Below, piece after piece: positions 1 to 9,022 of a DNA stretch of 64,000 nt. The position numbers and the translations under genes were made by a program. The DNA comes from an archaeon (GTDB lineage: Archaea > EX4484-52 > WAPT01), in NCBI GenBank assembly GCA_029258795.1, contig JAPDKB010000002.1, positions 62,001-126,000 of the forward strand, in the 5' to 3' direction. The notes under the pieces are model-generated. The model had not been told where the DNA came from and did no database searches. It saw nothing but the letters and a program-made list of their open reading frames with translations. The first letter of the stretch is position 1. Every line of letters begins with the position of its first letter.

Positions 1-669
1 TTTTCCTTAATGGCAGGAGTTGATGTAAGTTATAAAACCATTGAGAGAGCTTACGATGATGAGCTTGTTAAGTTAAGCCTGCACAACTTATTCGTTCTCA
101 TGGTTAAGGAAAAGATTATAGATGATGTTGAGCTTGCTGGAGATGGAACTGGATACAGCTTGAGCATTAAGAAGCAATATGCTGATATTGAGGATGAGGG
201 AAAGCAAAGAAAGGATTTCGTTTATTACTTTGCTCTGCTCGATTTAAGAACAAATCTTTATGTTGGATATGGCTACAGTAAAAGGTCGGAGAGGGATGCT
301 TTTGATAAGGCCATGAAAATTATGAGTAAGCTCGGCATTAATGTTAAGAGTGTGAGGCTTGATAGATATTATTCAAGCAACGCTGTGGTTAAAGAATATT
401 TTGATGATAAGGATGTTAAGCTTTATTTAATTCCCAAGAAGAATGCTTCTGTTAAAGGCTGTAAGAAATGGAAGGAAGTTATGCATGGCTTTGCTGATGA
501 TGTTTACGGGTTTTTGCGTGAGTATTTTAAAAGGAATAAAGTTGAAAGCATGTTTTCCTTTGATAAGCGTAAGTTTTCTTCTCGATTAAGGGTCAGGAAG
601 GATGAGAGAATTGCTACGAGCTTGCTTGCAAGGACTGTCTTGCATAATTTGTTTTGGTTTTATGGTTAG
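1..669 (+). CDS. IS4-type DDE transposase, C-terminal part (cut by window edge)
   Basis: The reading frame is open from base 1 (through an ATG at 10), so the N-terminus lies outside the window. Seen: a first acidic site in GDGTGY, a second in LDRYYSS, and near the C-terminus the spacing Y-x2-R-x3-E-x6-K (YFKRNKVESMFSFDK), which is the YREK signature of IS4-family transposases and supplies the third catalytic acid. The family cuts and joins insertion-sequence ends. No inverted repeat could be recognised in the 75 bases after the stop, so whether a complete element is present is unknown. It could be an active copy or a remnant. Confidence 0.75.
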   Translation, partial: FSLMAGVDVSYKTIERAYDDELVKLSLHNLFVLMVKEKIIDDVELAGDGTGYSLSIKKQYADIEDEGKQRKDFVYYFALLDLRTNLYVGYGYSKRSERDAFDKAMKIMSKLGINVKSVRLDRYYSSNAVVKEYFDDKDVKLYLIPKKNASVKGCKKWKEVMHGFADDVYGFLREYFKRNKVESMFSFDKRKFSSRLRVRKDERIATSLLARTVLHNLFWFYG

Positions 670-710
670 CTATTGGGTTAATTTTGTCCCAAAGCCACCA
701 CAACCACAAA

Positions 711-720
711 CTTTATATAC
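711..720 (+). promoter_or_regulatory. TATA box for the V4R gene
   Basis: CTTTATATAC lies about 30 bp before the GTG at 745. This is the spacing expected for a leaderless archaeal transcript. It is the only clear TATA box between the transposase and the V4R gene. Confidence 0.6.
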
Positions 721-744
721 GACGATCGCAATATTTCTATCTGG

Positions 745-1773
745 GTGATTTGGATGGCGGAGAATTCTCCTAATTACCGATATGATCCTCTCATAGGCGA
801 GCTTTACTTGAATAAAATCTCGTGTGAGTTAACAACCAGAAAGTTTCACAATGACTTGAGGAGGGAGTTCGAGGCCATTCTGGGCGCGGTAGCTAAATCC
901 ATGTTCTACACGGTGGGTAAGGTAACGGGCATGATTGTTGCAAAGTACTTTGATGATATTGATGTGCTTTCGTGGATGGGTTGGGGTGTGCCTCTGGTTA
1001 AAAAAGATGGAAGCGTGGAAGTTAAAAATTCTTACATGACCATGTATCGGAGCGAGATAGGCAAGAAGTCATGCGATATCGTTGCAGGATTTCTGGCAGG
1101 GTGGTTCAGTAGGAAGGAAAAGGATAATGTCGATTTTATAGAATCGAGGTGCGCCTCAACCACTAAGTTCAAGACCTGCAGGTTTGAAAGGGTTGAAAAG
1201 AATGTGGCTGTCGAAGTACCTAAAATCAGGATGAAGAAGCCCAGAGAACACCTGAAAAATGTGAATATAAACCTGAAACCATCCAGTGGTGAGATAATTT
1301 ATAGGGGAGATTCGTCTCTCATCATTCCACGTGGCTTTACCGCGATCTTTCAGAGGGAATTTGAAAGGGTGATCGGGGCTGTTGCTTCCAGAAAAATGTA
1401 CGAAGTTGTGAAGAAAATAAGTTATGAGGCAGTTGTGAAGGAGCAGGGGTTCAGGTTTATTGGACTTGCTATTCTTCCCAAATTCATCCGTGCAAAGCTG
1501 CTTCTTCATGAAGAGCTTGTGCAGCTACCCGAAAGAGGTTTTGGGAATGTCAGGGTTTTAAGACTGGATTTGAAGGAAGGGATTCTGCTGGAAATTGATA
1601 ATTCTTACAACGCATTCACCTACGGTAAGGTTGGCAAGCCCGTGTGTCACACGCTTGCAGGAGTTCTTGCGGGAGGTGCCAAGGCGGTGATTGGCGGAGA
1701 TTGGGAATGCGTGGAGAATAAATGCGTTGCTGCAGGAGATGGTGTCTGCGAGTTCGAGTTGAAGCCGGCGTGA
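745..1773 (+). CDS. Protein with two tandem V4R-type domains
   Basis: 342 residues. Two repeats share the pattern of an N-terminal helix followed by a C-terminal C-x-x-x-A-G-x-L-A-G ... C-x ... C-x-F block: residues roughly 20-155 (CDIVAGFLAGWF ... CRFE) and 195-340 (CHTLAGVLAGG ... CVENKC ... CEFEL). This is the 4-vinyl-reductase (V4R) fold, a small-molecule-binding domain often found in regulators and in tetrapyrrole-pathway proteins. No DNA-binding or catalytic partner domain is attached, so the ligand and role are unknown. The start is GTG 745; ATG 754 is an alternative. A TATA box at 711-720 suggests leaderless transcription. It stands alone between a transposase and tRNA genes. Confidence 0.75.
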   Translation: MIWMAENSPNYRYDPLIGELYLNKISCELTTRKFHNDLRREFEAILGAVAKSMFYTVGKVTGMIVAKYFDDIDVLSWMGWGVPLVKKDGSVEVKNSYMTMYRSEIGKKSCDIVAGFLAGWFSRKEKDNVDFIESRCASTTKFKTCRFERVEKNVAVEVPKIRMKKPREHLKNVNINLKPSSGEIIYRGDSSLIIPRGFTAIFQREFERVIGAVASRKMYEVVKKISYEAVVKEQGFRFIGLAILPKFIRAKLLLHEELVQLPERGFGNVRVLRLDLKEGILLEIDNSYNAFTYGKVGKPVCHTLAGVLAGGAKAVIGGDWECVENKCVAAGDGVCEFELKPA

Positions 1774-1832
1774 AAGTACTGCAAAATTTAAAAGTTAACG
1801 CTGTAAAATATTTTTCGTTCTCCTGCCCGGGT

Positions 1833-2005
1833 GCGGGGGTTGCCGAGCCTGGCCAAAGGCGCTGCCTTGAGGGGGCAGCCGCCGCGGTGTATGAGAGGTG
1901 GCGCCGCAGTGGCCCATTCCCTTAGTGGGTTCGAGGGTTCAAAAGCTTGGTCAAGCCGTCCTCCCTCGGCAGCTTAAATGGCTGGAAGTCCCTCCCCCCG
2001 CACCA
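1833..2005 (+). tRNA. tRNA-Leu(GAG) with T-loop intron and a variable-arm insertion
   Basis: The acceptor GCGGGGG (1833-1839) pairs with CCCCCGC (1995-2001), followed by A and an encoded CCA. The anticodon stem CTGCC/GGCAG encloses TTGAGGG, giving anticodon GAG (1869-1871). The T stem GAGGG (1933-1937) and CCCTC (1990-1994) are separated by 52 nt. Removing 1943-1987 (45 nt) leaves the T loop TTCAAGT. A second insertion of about 39 nt (1879-1917) lies between the anticodon stem and a normal variable arm (T-CCC-TTAGT-GGG-TTC); it contains the hairpin GCCGCC/GGTGGC. The T-loop intron is well supported. The exact ends of the variable-arm insertion are inferred by comparison with the next tRNA-Leu. 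Confidence 0.85.
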
Positions 2006-2034
2006 CCATCATGCTTCATGTTCCTTACGTTCAT

Positions 2035-2175
2035 GCGGGGGTTGCCGAGCCTGGCCAAAGGCGCGGGGCTTAGGACTCCGTGGCTCAGTGCCTGCGTGGG
2101 TTCGAAGGCCGCTGTTCGGTGGCTGGGTTTTCAAGTCCGATCTTAACGCGGCCGGAACTCCCACCCCCCGCACCA
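2035..2175 (+). tRNA. tRNA-Leu(TAG) with T-loop intron
   Basis: The acceptor GCGGGGG (2035-2041) pairs with CCCCCGC (2065 onward in the 3' arm, at 2165-2171), followed by A and CCA. The anticodon stem CGGGG/CTCCG encloses CTTAGGA, anticodon TAG (2071-2073). The variable arm is T-GGC-TCAGT-GCC-TGC, with no insertion. The T stem GTGGG (2096-2100) and CCCAC (2160-2164) are separated by 59 nt. Removing 2106-2157 (52 nt) gives the T loop TTCGACT. The intron has the helix GGCCGC/GCGGCC and ends in GGAA. Its D arm is identical to that of the tRNA-Leu 30 bp upstream, so the two look like a duplicated pair that diverged in anticodon and introns. Confidence 0.9.
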
Positions 2176-2244
2176 GCCCGAACCAGATTTCTGCCAAGAA
2201 TTCACCATTAATTATATAAACGATGAAATCCCCAACCTTTACTC

Positions 2245-4284
2245 ATGAAGAAAGTACCGATCATGAGCGCTCTTTTAATCTCCGTATTTGTTTTTATCCT
2301 ATTTCTCCCAGCATCCCATGCGGTTCAGATAATCATAATCAACGAAACTGAGGAATTCGCGCCAGCAAACCTCGAAAAAATGGTTATCAGTGGCGATCTA
2401 TTTGAGGGCATGCTGTATTTTAGCGCAGAAGGTTATGCGGCTGAAACCGGAGGGAAGGCAAAGGTTTACATAGCAGGAAAGCCCTCCGACATTCTTGTTG
2501 AAAGCGTGACAATCAACGGAAATGAAGGAAAGGTGTTTTTTGACGAGCGGGGGTATTTTGTGGTTGTTGATACGCCCTCCTTCCATCTTGAAGGCAGGAT
2601 AAAAGTGAGGAGCGGCGATAACATTCTGTTTTTCCCCGGACCAATAAACAAGCTGGAGTTCCGGCTTAAACATGGCTATGCGATAAACGGTCCGGAGTTT
2701 TACGGTGTGGTGAACAAGACAATCACCCTCAAGAAAACTTTCGTGGAAAGGTACATCTCTGTTACTGGCTCTGGCAAGATAACTGTCGAAAGCACAAATA
2801 CTGTAAGGTTCAAGTACGTGTTCGAGGTTGCGGGATATGGAGGGGTTATAGGCACGCTATCAATACCTCTGAACAACGGCGAGCTTGTTAACATCATTGA
2901 CGTGGATAACTGCGCTGGTTCCAGCTGGAACAAGAACGAGGAAGGCATAACCTTCCAGCTGCCGTGCGAGAAGGCAATAATCACGCTGGAAGGTGTGTTC
3001 TCCTGCGGGGAATGCAATTCTATCCGCTTCACAAACCCGATAGACAGCTATATGAAAGTGATTGTGGAGGCAGTGCCGGAAAAGAAGCTCACAATCAGGA
3101 CATATGCAACGGAGCTGGATGTGAGTGAAGCACCATTTCCCATGCAATATCCTAACGGCAGGGTCTTTCTGCTCAGCGGGCATCAAGCCATGACTATTGA
3201 GGTTGAGGAGCTTGAGAAACTTCCTGCTCTTGCCGCAACTATTGATAGGGCAAAATGTACGCAAGCCATAAATAAGGATGGTGCTGCACTGACGAGTTGC
3301 GAGTACCGCTACAAGAACAGCGGTATGGATTTCATAAAGTTTGAGCTGGAAGGCACGCCATTATATGCTGAAGCTAACGATAAGTCGCTCAGGCTTACGG
3401 TTGAAGATGATGACCTTTATCTCGCTTTTCCGAAGAGCAGGTATGGAGGAGATATGGAAATCATGTATTTCACGAGCATGTCAAGAATTCTACCTATTGA
3501 TTTGATCAGCTTGCCCATCCCATCCACAGAAGTTCCAACAACCGAAATGGCTGTCGATGTTTACCTGCCCAAGGACGTTTACGTTCTGGCAGCTTTTGGA
3601 GGGGACAGATTTACAAGCGAGCTTCCTGCTCTTGAGTTTGTTGTGGCGTTCACCATAGCAGTGCTTCTTGTTGGACTCGCGCTGTGGAACGATAAGAGGA
3701 AGCTTCTCATGTTTTATGTCGTTTCCGCAGCCATATACTTCATCTCCCAGCAGCTCTTCCTGATATGGCTTGCAATCTGCCTGCTTCCGTTTGTTAAGCG
3801 CAACCTGCCGACGGAGGAAATAAAGAAGACGTGGAGGGTTATAAAGTTTCTTCTTGCTACGGGAATTGTCATAGCTGCTCTGTTTTTCGTTATTTCATGG
3901 CTGTTTTCCGGAACGGGTAGCTATATGGCAGCTAAGCAAGAAGCGGCAGTGTATAAAGCTACAGGTGAGCGATTCATTGGAAATATGCCGGTGGTGGAGG
4001 AGAAGAGTGTGCAGCTTGGCGAGGAGGGTAAGGGAACAATAACCATACAGCTGAAGGAGGGAATAAAGCCGGTGAAGATGGAGATACCGCAGCTGGGTAA
4101 GGTTGTCTCGCTGCACCGCGCTCTTGTGACAGCGGAAAGACCGGCAAGCTTTAAGCTGGTTGTGATTGACAGGCTTGTGATCTACATGTTGCTGCTGGTA
4201 GCTCTCTATTTCTTCCTCAAACTGCTTCCCGATCTCAAGAAAGCGTACATCGATGCATTTCCCTCTCTCAGAAAAATAAGGTGA
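2245..4284 (+). CDS. Large secreted/membrane-anchored protein, unknown family
   Basis: 679 residues. A signal peptide spans residues 1-26 (charged MKK, hydrophobic core, ASHA cleavage region). A beta-rich extracellular part runs to about residue 460. Then come membrane segments near 468-486 (FVVAFTIAVLLVGLAL), 492-520, 533-555 and 642-665, so the C-terminus is polytopic. A lone CGEC pair and a few other cysteines lie in the extracellular part. A TATA box (ATTATATAAA, 2211-2220) sits about 25-30 bp before ATG 2245, indicating a leaderless mRNA. I do not recognise a named family. The layout suggests a surface-exposed protein with a membrane-embedded tail. It is convergent with thiI, 3 bp away. 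Confidence 0.75.
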   Translation: MKKVPIMSALLISVFVFILFLPASHAVQIIIINETEEFAPANLEKMVISGDLFEGMLYFSAEGYAAETGGKAKVYIAGKPSDILVESVTINGNEGKVFFDERGYFVVVDTPSFHLEGRIKVRSGDNILFFPGPINKLEFRLKHGYAINGPEFYGVVNKTITLKKTFVERYISVTGSGKITVESTNTVRFKYVFEVAGYGGVIGTLSIPLNNGELVNIIDVDNCAGSSWNKNEEGITFQLPCEKAIITLEGVFSCGECNSIRFTNPIDSYMKVIVEAVPEKKLTIRTYATELDVSEAPFPMQYPNGRVFLLSGHQAMTIEVEELEKLPALAATIDRAKCTQAINKDGAALTSCEYRYKNSGMDFIKFELEGTPLYAEANDKSLRLTVEDDDLYLAFPKSRYGGDMEIMYFTSMSRILPIDLISLPIPSTEVPTTEMAVDVYLPKDVYVLAAFGGDRFTSELPALEFVVAFTIAVLLVGLALWNDKRKLLMFYVVSAAIYFISQQLFLIWLAICLLPFVKRNLPTEEIKKTWRVIKFLLATGIVIAALFFVISWLFSGTGSYMAAKQEAAVYKATGERFIGNMPVVEEKSVQLGEEGKGTITIQLKEGIKPVKMEIPQLGKVVSLHRALVTAERPASFKLVVIDRLVIYMLLLVALYFFLKLLPDLKKAYIDAFPSLRKIR

Positions 4285-4287
4285 TCT

Positions 4288-5454
4288 TCACTGCTCTCTC
4301 TTGCTCCCGATCGTCACCAGCTCCGTGTTTTCAAGCGCTTTTTCCACAAGCCCTTCAACATCCATATTCTCCTCTATTCTCTTCACAACCTCCAGCTTTG
4401 CCCTTGTTTCGGGATGCTTCGCTATCATGAACGAGCAGCAATCGGGATATGGTTGAATTGAAATTTCGTACGTGCCGATCCTTTTTGCAAGATCTATGGT
4501 TTCCTCCTTGTCAAAGCCAGCTAGCGGTGTGAGCACGGGCATGCCTGTAGCTTCATAAATCGCTGCAAGATTGTCCAGAGTTTGCGATGCTACCTGCGCC
4601 ACATTGTCTCCGGTGACAAGCGCGTTTGCTCCCTCCTTTCTCGCTATTTTTTCACCTATCCTCATCATGAACCGCCTGTAGATTATCATTCTGTAGGAGG
4701 CGGGCACAACCTTTATTATCTCGCGCTGCACATCTCCAAAATTCACCATGTAGAGCTTGCTCTCGCCCTGAAATTCTGCAAGCACCCTCACAATGCTCTC
4801 GATCTTCTTCCTCACCTCCCTGCTGTGCAGCGTTTCATTGAAGAAATGGACAAAAACAATTTTGCATCCGCGTTTCATGAGAAGGAATGATGCAACAGGG
4901 CTGTCTATACCGCCTGAAAGCAGGGACACCACCCTGCCGGAAACGCTGACCGGCAGACCGCCAACACCCTCAATTCTTTCCGTGTAGATGTACGCTTCCT
5001 TCTCACATATCTCGATGTGCACCACAACATCCGGCTCTTTCATCTTCACCTTCTTGCCCAGCTTCTCCACCACCACACTCCCAACCATTCTGTTGATCTC
5101 CATCGAGTTGTATGGAAAGGATTTGTTTGAGCGTGATGCCGCTATCTTGAACGTGCTGAACTTCATGTCCTGGAGAATGGCTACTGCAGCTTTCTTGATC
5201 GCCTCGATATCCAGCTTGCAAACCCTTGCCAGCGCGAAATATCTTATGCCCGGAGTTTTGCTGAGCTTCTCCGCAATTTCATCAGCCTTGCTTTCATCTC
5301 TAATCTCCACTATTATCCTTCCAAACCTTCTCCTTGCCAGCGCGCCGGCCCCCTTCACCTTCCTGTTGATGTTCTCCACCAGCTTTTTCTCAAAGAATTC
5401 CCTGTTCTCTCCTTTCAACCCTATTTCGGAATAATGCACAACAAAAACCTTCAT
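4288..5454 (-). CDS. thiI: tRNA 4-thiouridine synthetase ThiI (no rhodanese domain)
   Basis: 388 residues. The N-terminal ferredoxin-like and THUMP RNA-binding region covers about 1-165. The PP-loop ATPase motif SGGIDSP is at 180-186, and a CCSF cysteine pair lies near residue 345. ThiI adenylates U8 of tRNA and transfers sulfur to make s4U; in some organisms it also feeds thiamine synthesis. Bacterial enzymes such as E. coli ThiI carry a C-terminal rhodanese domain, which is absent here as is usual in archaea. Sulfur may come from the IscS encoded at 37324-38496 (inference). A TATA-like CTTTTTAACC about 28 bp upstream supports leaderless ATG 5454. Confidence 0.93.
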   Translation of the reverse strand: MKVFVVHYSEIGLKGENREFFEKKLVENINRKVKGAGALARRRFGRIIVEIRDESKADEIAEKLSKTPGIRYFALARVCKLDIEAIKKAAVAILQDMKFSTFKIAASRSNKSFPYNSMEINRMVGSVVVEKLGKKVKMKEPDVVVHIEICEKEAYIYTERIEGVGGLPVSVSGRVVSLLSGGIDSPVASFLLMKRGCKIVFVHFFNETLHSREVRKKIESIVRVLAEFQGESKLYMVNFGDVQREIIKVVPASYRMIIYRRFMMRIGEKIARKEGANALVTGDNVAQVASQTLDNLAAIYEATGMPVLTPLAGFDKEETIDLAKRIGTYEISIQPYPDCCSFMIAKHPETRAKLEVVKRIEENMDVEGLVEKALENTELVTIGSKREQ

Positions 5455-5500
5455 GGAGAAAAAGTATTGTGAGGAAAGGTTAAAAAGGATGAACCCGGGT

Positions 5501-6082
5501 TTACTTGCCCCTGCCCTGATTTGCTCTTATGCTCGGCCTTACCTTCTCAGCACCTTTACCCTTGTTTCTCAATCCTCTGGCTTTCTTGCCCGCTGAGGTC
5601 AGCCCTCTAAACACCCTGCCTTTGTGCGCCTTTCCCGCTATCCATCCGAGCTGTTCATCGTTCTTTATGGCCGGATGGTGTGGGTCGAGCATTATCACCT
5701 CATACCACACGTACTGTCCGTCCTCCCCCACATAATAGCTGTTCAGAACTTCGAGGTTTGGATAGTGCCTTGCTGCCCTCTCCTCAGCTATCCACTGCAA
5801 GCTTTTCTTCGGACTGAACAGAACGAAACCGTATCTCTTTGGTCTCCTACCCTGCCTGTGTCTCGGCCTCTCTCTTCCACCCCTCTTAACACGTACCCTG
5901 ACAACAACCACACCCTGCTTTGCTTTATAGCCGAGCGATCTTGCCCTGTCTATTCTTGTGGGTCTCTCAACTCTAACCACGGCAGGTTCTCTCCTCCACT
6001 TTATCAATCTCTCCTGCCATAGCTTGCCCAAGCTTTCCTTCGGTCTCTTCCACAGGGTTCTGACGTACTGGTACATGCCCAT
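5501..6082 (-). CDS. rpl15e: 50S ribosomal protein L15e
   Basis: 193 residues, basic throughout, and recognisable end to end as archaeal/eukaryotic L15e: the [12 protein letters not shown] start, [18 protein letters not shown] core and [19 protein letters not shown] tail. It binds 23S rRNA in the large subunit. The start ATG 6082 follows GGAGTGATG. A TATA box on this strand (about 6132-6143) predicts a leader of roughly 25-30 nt. It lies between thiI and a small membrane-protein gene on the same strand. Confidence 0.97.
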   Translation of the reverse strand: MGMYQYVRTLWKRPKESLGKLWQERLIKWRREPAVVRVERPTRIDRARSLGYKAKQGVVVVRVRVKRGGRERPRHRQGRRPKRYGFVLFSPKKSLQWIAEERAARHYPNLEVLNSYYVGEDGQYVWYEVIMLDPHHPAIKNDEQLGWIAGKAHKGRVFRGLTSAGKKARGLRNKGKGAEKVRPSIRANQGRGK

Positions 6083-6183
6083 AGAACATCACTCCATAAA
6101 CAACTGACAAACTTTCTTCATCCTCCGCAACATTTATATATTTAACTGCGCCGACTTCGTGAAGCAGTATGCCCTATACTCAA

Positions 6184-6513
6184 TCACTTTTTCTTGGAAG
6201 AGGTGCTTTTCTTCTTGGTTGTGCTTTTTGCTTTGGTTGCTGTTTTCTTTGTTTTCTTCTCCCCAACCTCGGCTTCAACCTCCTCCAGCTCGGCTTCTTC
6301 TTCCTCCAGCAGCTTGTTCATCTTGTAATCATCCCACGCTATCCACGCTACAAGCATGCCCATGAAGAACAGGAATGCTCCGAAGACGCCCTCAAACACT
6401 ATCTTGAGGCTTTTCCAGAGTGCCGCTCCAAAGTACGGGATGTTACCGATATACCAATAGATGCCAGCAGCCATCAGCAGGATACCTATGACCATCTTAA
6501 CTCCATTGTTCAT
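6184..6513 (-). CDS. Small membrane protein with Glu- and Lys-rich cytoplasmic tail
   Basis: 109 residues from ATG 6513, chosen over the upstream ATG 6531 because GAGGTGG lies about 5 nt before it. There are two membrane segments (about 6-24 and 38-62), then an acidic stretch (LLEEEEAELEEVEAEV) and a final run of about 25 mostly Lys, Thr and Ser residues. No family is recognised. The head-to-head neighbour is the XPD helicase gene. The acid-then-base tail resembles low-complexity nucleic-acid- or membrane-contacting tails, but that is only an impression. Confidence 0.7.
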   Translation of the reverse strand: MNNGVKMVIGILLMAAGIYWYIGNIPYFGAALWKSLKIVFEGVFGAFLFFMGMLVAWIAWDDYKMNKLLEEEEAELEEVEAEVGEKKTKKTATKAKSTTKKKSTSSKKK

Positions 6514-6684
6514 CCGACCACCTCTAAGCATTTTTCCAGCTTTTCTGAAATTAGCGAGGGAAATTTTAAAAATCTACCAACCGCGCTCAAAAGGTCAGAG
6601 AAACGGGGAGAGTGTAAGCTGGGTTTTCCTTTCGGCATCCATGTTCTGCTAACCTTAAAAATGTTCCCTCTGCAGTTTTTCAAC

Positions 6685-8571
6685 ATGCGCTTCTTCCCGT
6701 TCTCAACGATCAGGCCCGGACAAAAGGATATGGTGGAAGCTGTAAGGGATGCGTGCGAGCAGGGGAAAGTTCTGCTGGTGCACGCTCCAACCGGAATAGG
6801 AAAGACCGCAGCTTCGCTTGCTCCTTCCTTGGAATATGCGGTGGAGCATGACAAGAGAGTTGTGTTTTTAACTCCGAGGCACACGCAGCACAAGATAGCT
6901 ATTGATACAGTCAGAAGGATAAATGCTCGTGCCAACGTGAATCTGAAAGTTGTGGATGTGATCGGTAAGAAGTGGCTTTGCAGGATGGAGGGAATAGAAA
7001 AGCTGAGCTCCGCTGAGTTCAACGAGTACTGCAGAGCTCTGAAGAGAAACGAGGCCTGCCCTTTTTACAACAACACGTGGAACAGGAGAAGTGGAGGGCT
7101 TACCAAGAAAGCTGAGGCCATGATAAAAAGCGTGAGGAGAGATGTACTCTATGCGGAAGAGGTCTATGAACTTTGCGATGACCTGTGCCCCTATGAGATC
7201 CTCATGCAGGCAGCCAGAAATGCCAACCTGCTGATAGGAGACTATTATCATATCTTCCATGAAAGAATAAGGAAGAGCTTCCTCGGCAGGAGCAACACGA
7301 AGCTGGAGGATGTTGTTCTTGTGGTGGATGAAGCGCACAACTTGCCAGCAAGGATAAGGGAACTCATGTCATCATCAACAAGCCTGCTTGCAATGAAAAG
7401 AGCTGAGAGAGAAGCGGAGGTTTTTGGCTACGACGATCTGGCCGAGATCATAGCCACAATCAGAACGCATGTGAAAAAGAAGCTGAAGGAAAAGCTGGAG
7501 AAATCCGGAACACCTCAGCTTTACGTTGGAAGAAGTTTGCTGCTCGATGCAGCTGAAAATAGTGGTGCTGATCTGGAAGAGCTGCTGGACTACATGGAGG
7601 AGGTGGCTGACGAGGTCAGGGAGGAGAAAAAGCGCTCATATGTTGGCGGGTTTGCATCATTTTTGAGGAGGTGGAAGGATGAAGCTCCAATCTACTGCAG
7701 AATAGCGGAGAAGAAGCTGACCAGAAAGGGCAGAACCAACTATGTTCTCACGCTTCACTGCCTTGACCCCGCTCCCATTGCCTCGGAGGTGTTTAAGGAA
7801 GCGCATGCCACAATTCTCATGTCCGGCACCTTGCTCCCGCTTGAAATGTATGCAGATGTGCTCGGCGCAACGGAACTTGATGCAGTCAGATTGAAACTGA
7901 GGTCGCACTTTCCGCGCAGCAACAAGCTTGAGATCGTGGTGGATGATGTTACAACCCAGTACAACAGAAGGGAGGAAAGGAACTTCGAGAAAATAGCGAA
8001 ATACATCATTTCAGTAGTTAATGCCACTCCTGACAACGTTTGCGTTTTCTTCCCGAGCTATGAGCTCCGCGACACCATCGCAAGAATGGTTGAGCTCTCG
8101 CTTGAAAAGAAGGTGCTTCTGGAGAAGCAGGGGATGAGCAAGAGCAGGAAAGCGCAGCTATTCCATGAGTTTGTAAGCGCAGCTGAGCAGGGAGGAGCAT
8201 GCCTGCTTGGTGTGATGGGTGGCAGCTTCGATCAGGGTGTTGACTTTCCGAACAACGTGGTGAAGTGTGTTATCGTGGTGGGGCTGCCACTCGAAAAACC
8301 GGATTTGCTGACCGAAGCGATGATAAACTACTATGATGCTAAATTTGGCAAGGGATGGGATTATGCCTACACCTATCCCGCAGTCATAAAAGCGCAGCAA
8401 GCAGCTGGAAGAGCCATAAGGAGTGAGAAGGATAAAGCGGTTGTGGTTTATATGGACAAGCGTTATCTCTGGGCAAACTACAGAAAGTGCTTCCCTGCTG
8501 AAACAAGATTCATAGTGTCAAGAAATCCAGCAGAGCTCATAAAAAGGTTCTTCTCGGATAGCAAGAAGTGA
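6685..8571 (+). CDS. xpd: XPD/Rad3-family DNA helicase with Fe-S domain
   Basis: 628 residues from ATG 6685. The same frame is open far upstream, but that part is antisense to the 6184-6513 gene. A TATA-like TTAAAAAT at 6655-6662 places the transcript start at about 6685. Walker A APTGIGKT is at 34-41 and DEAH at 215-218. Cysteines 99, 116, 125, 164 and 168 lie in the position of the 4Fe-4S domain, four of which are expected to bind the cluster. The C-terminal helicase motifs are present, including QAAGRAIRSEKD. The family is a 5'-3' superfamily 2 helicase used in nucleotide excision repair. Its 3' end overlaps the convergent gene below by 35 bp. Confidence 0.93.
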   Translation: MRFFPFSTIRPGQKDMVEAVRDACEQGKVLLVHAPTGIGKTAASLAPSLEYAVEHDKRVVFLTPRHTQHKIAIDTVRRINARANVNLKVVDVIGKKWLCRMEGIEKLSSAEFNEYCRALKRNEACPFYNNTWNRRSGGLTKKAEAMIKSVRRDVLYAEEVYELCDDLCPYEILMQAARNANLLIGDYYHIFHERIRKSFLGRSNTKLEDVVLVVDEAHNLPARIRELMSSSTSLLAMKRAEREAEVFGYDDLAEIIATIRTHVKKKLKEKLEKSGTPQLYVGRSLLLDAAENSGADLEELLDYMEEVADEVREEKKRSYVGGFASFLRRWKDEAPIYCRIAEKKLTRKGRTNYVLTLHCLDPAPIASEVFKEAHATILMSGTLLPLEMYADVLGATELDAVRLKLRSHFPRSNKLEIVVDDVTTQYNRREERNFEKIAKYIISVVNATPDNVCVFFPSYELRDTIARMVELSLEKKVLLEKQGMSKSRKAQLFHEFVSAAEQGGACLLGVMGGSFDQGVDFPNNVVKCVIVVGLPLEKPDLLTEAMINYYDAKFGKGWDYAYTYPAVIKAQQAAGRAIRSEKDKAVVVYMDKRYLWANYRKCFPAETRFIVSRNPAELIKRFFSDSKK

Positions 8572-8884
8572 AGCCAAAAATCCTGTATTCCACACTCCTA
8601 CGAAGCAACCGTTCTTTCCTACTAATTTTCAATTCTTCCTCCATAGCCCTCCTCAAACATTCCATTGATGCGTGAAGATAATTAATGCGATATTTTAGCT
8701 TTTCTCGTGGAGTGTTCTGGGCGAGCTCATGAAAGCAGTCACTTAACCATTTCCAGCCATCTGGATCGTCGGGATGTTCGTCAACATACTTAAGAAAAAG
8801 GTCTTTTGCCGCTTTGTAATTCCCCTCAGCATAAAGCTGCTTTGCTATGTGGTAAGGCGAGGTTATCTCTCTTATCTCAGCCAT
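8537..8884 (-). CDS. Small TPR-like helical protein
   Basis: 115 residues. Residues about 11-80 form a TPR-like pair of helices (AKQLYAEGNYKAAKDLFLKYVDEHPDDPDGWKWLSDCF), the usual protein-protein interaction repeat. The C-terminus is Arg-rich. A TATA box (AATTTAAAAC, about 8910-8920) lies about 28 bp before ATG 8884. The last 35 bp overlap the 3' end of the XPD gene on the other strand, which makes the final dozen residues the least certain part. No partner can be named from context. Confidence 0.65.
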   Translation of the reverse strand: MAEIREITSPYHIAKQLYAEGNYKAAKDLFLKYVDEHPDDPDGWKWLSDCFHELAQNTPREKLKYRINYLHASMECLRRAMEEELKISRKERLLRRSVEYRIFGFTSCYPRRTFL

Positions 8885-9022
8885 GAAAATGAAGTAAAAA
8901 TCCGCAAGTTTTAAATTTTCAACAGATATGTTTGGAATAACAGAGTTTTCTTCGCCATCTCCTACCCAAATTCTCTCGCGTTTTCAAAAATTTTGATGGA
9001 CGTTATGAATAACCTTTTTAAA

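Noticed and set aside
1722-2219. Several 60-90-residue frames over the tRNA-Leu pair
   Set aside because: They overlap tRNA genes with complete cloverleaf pairing; composition is that of GC-rich RNA genes.
4988-5434. 148-residue plus-strand frame within thiI
   Set aside because: It is antisense to a complete, recognisable ThiI and has no family features.
6169-6684. Upstream extension of the XPD reading frame
   Set aside because: It is antisense to the small membrane-protein gene with a good ribosome site, its sequence has no helicase character, and the TATA box points to 6685.
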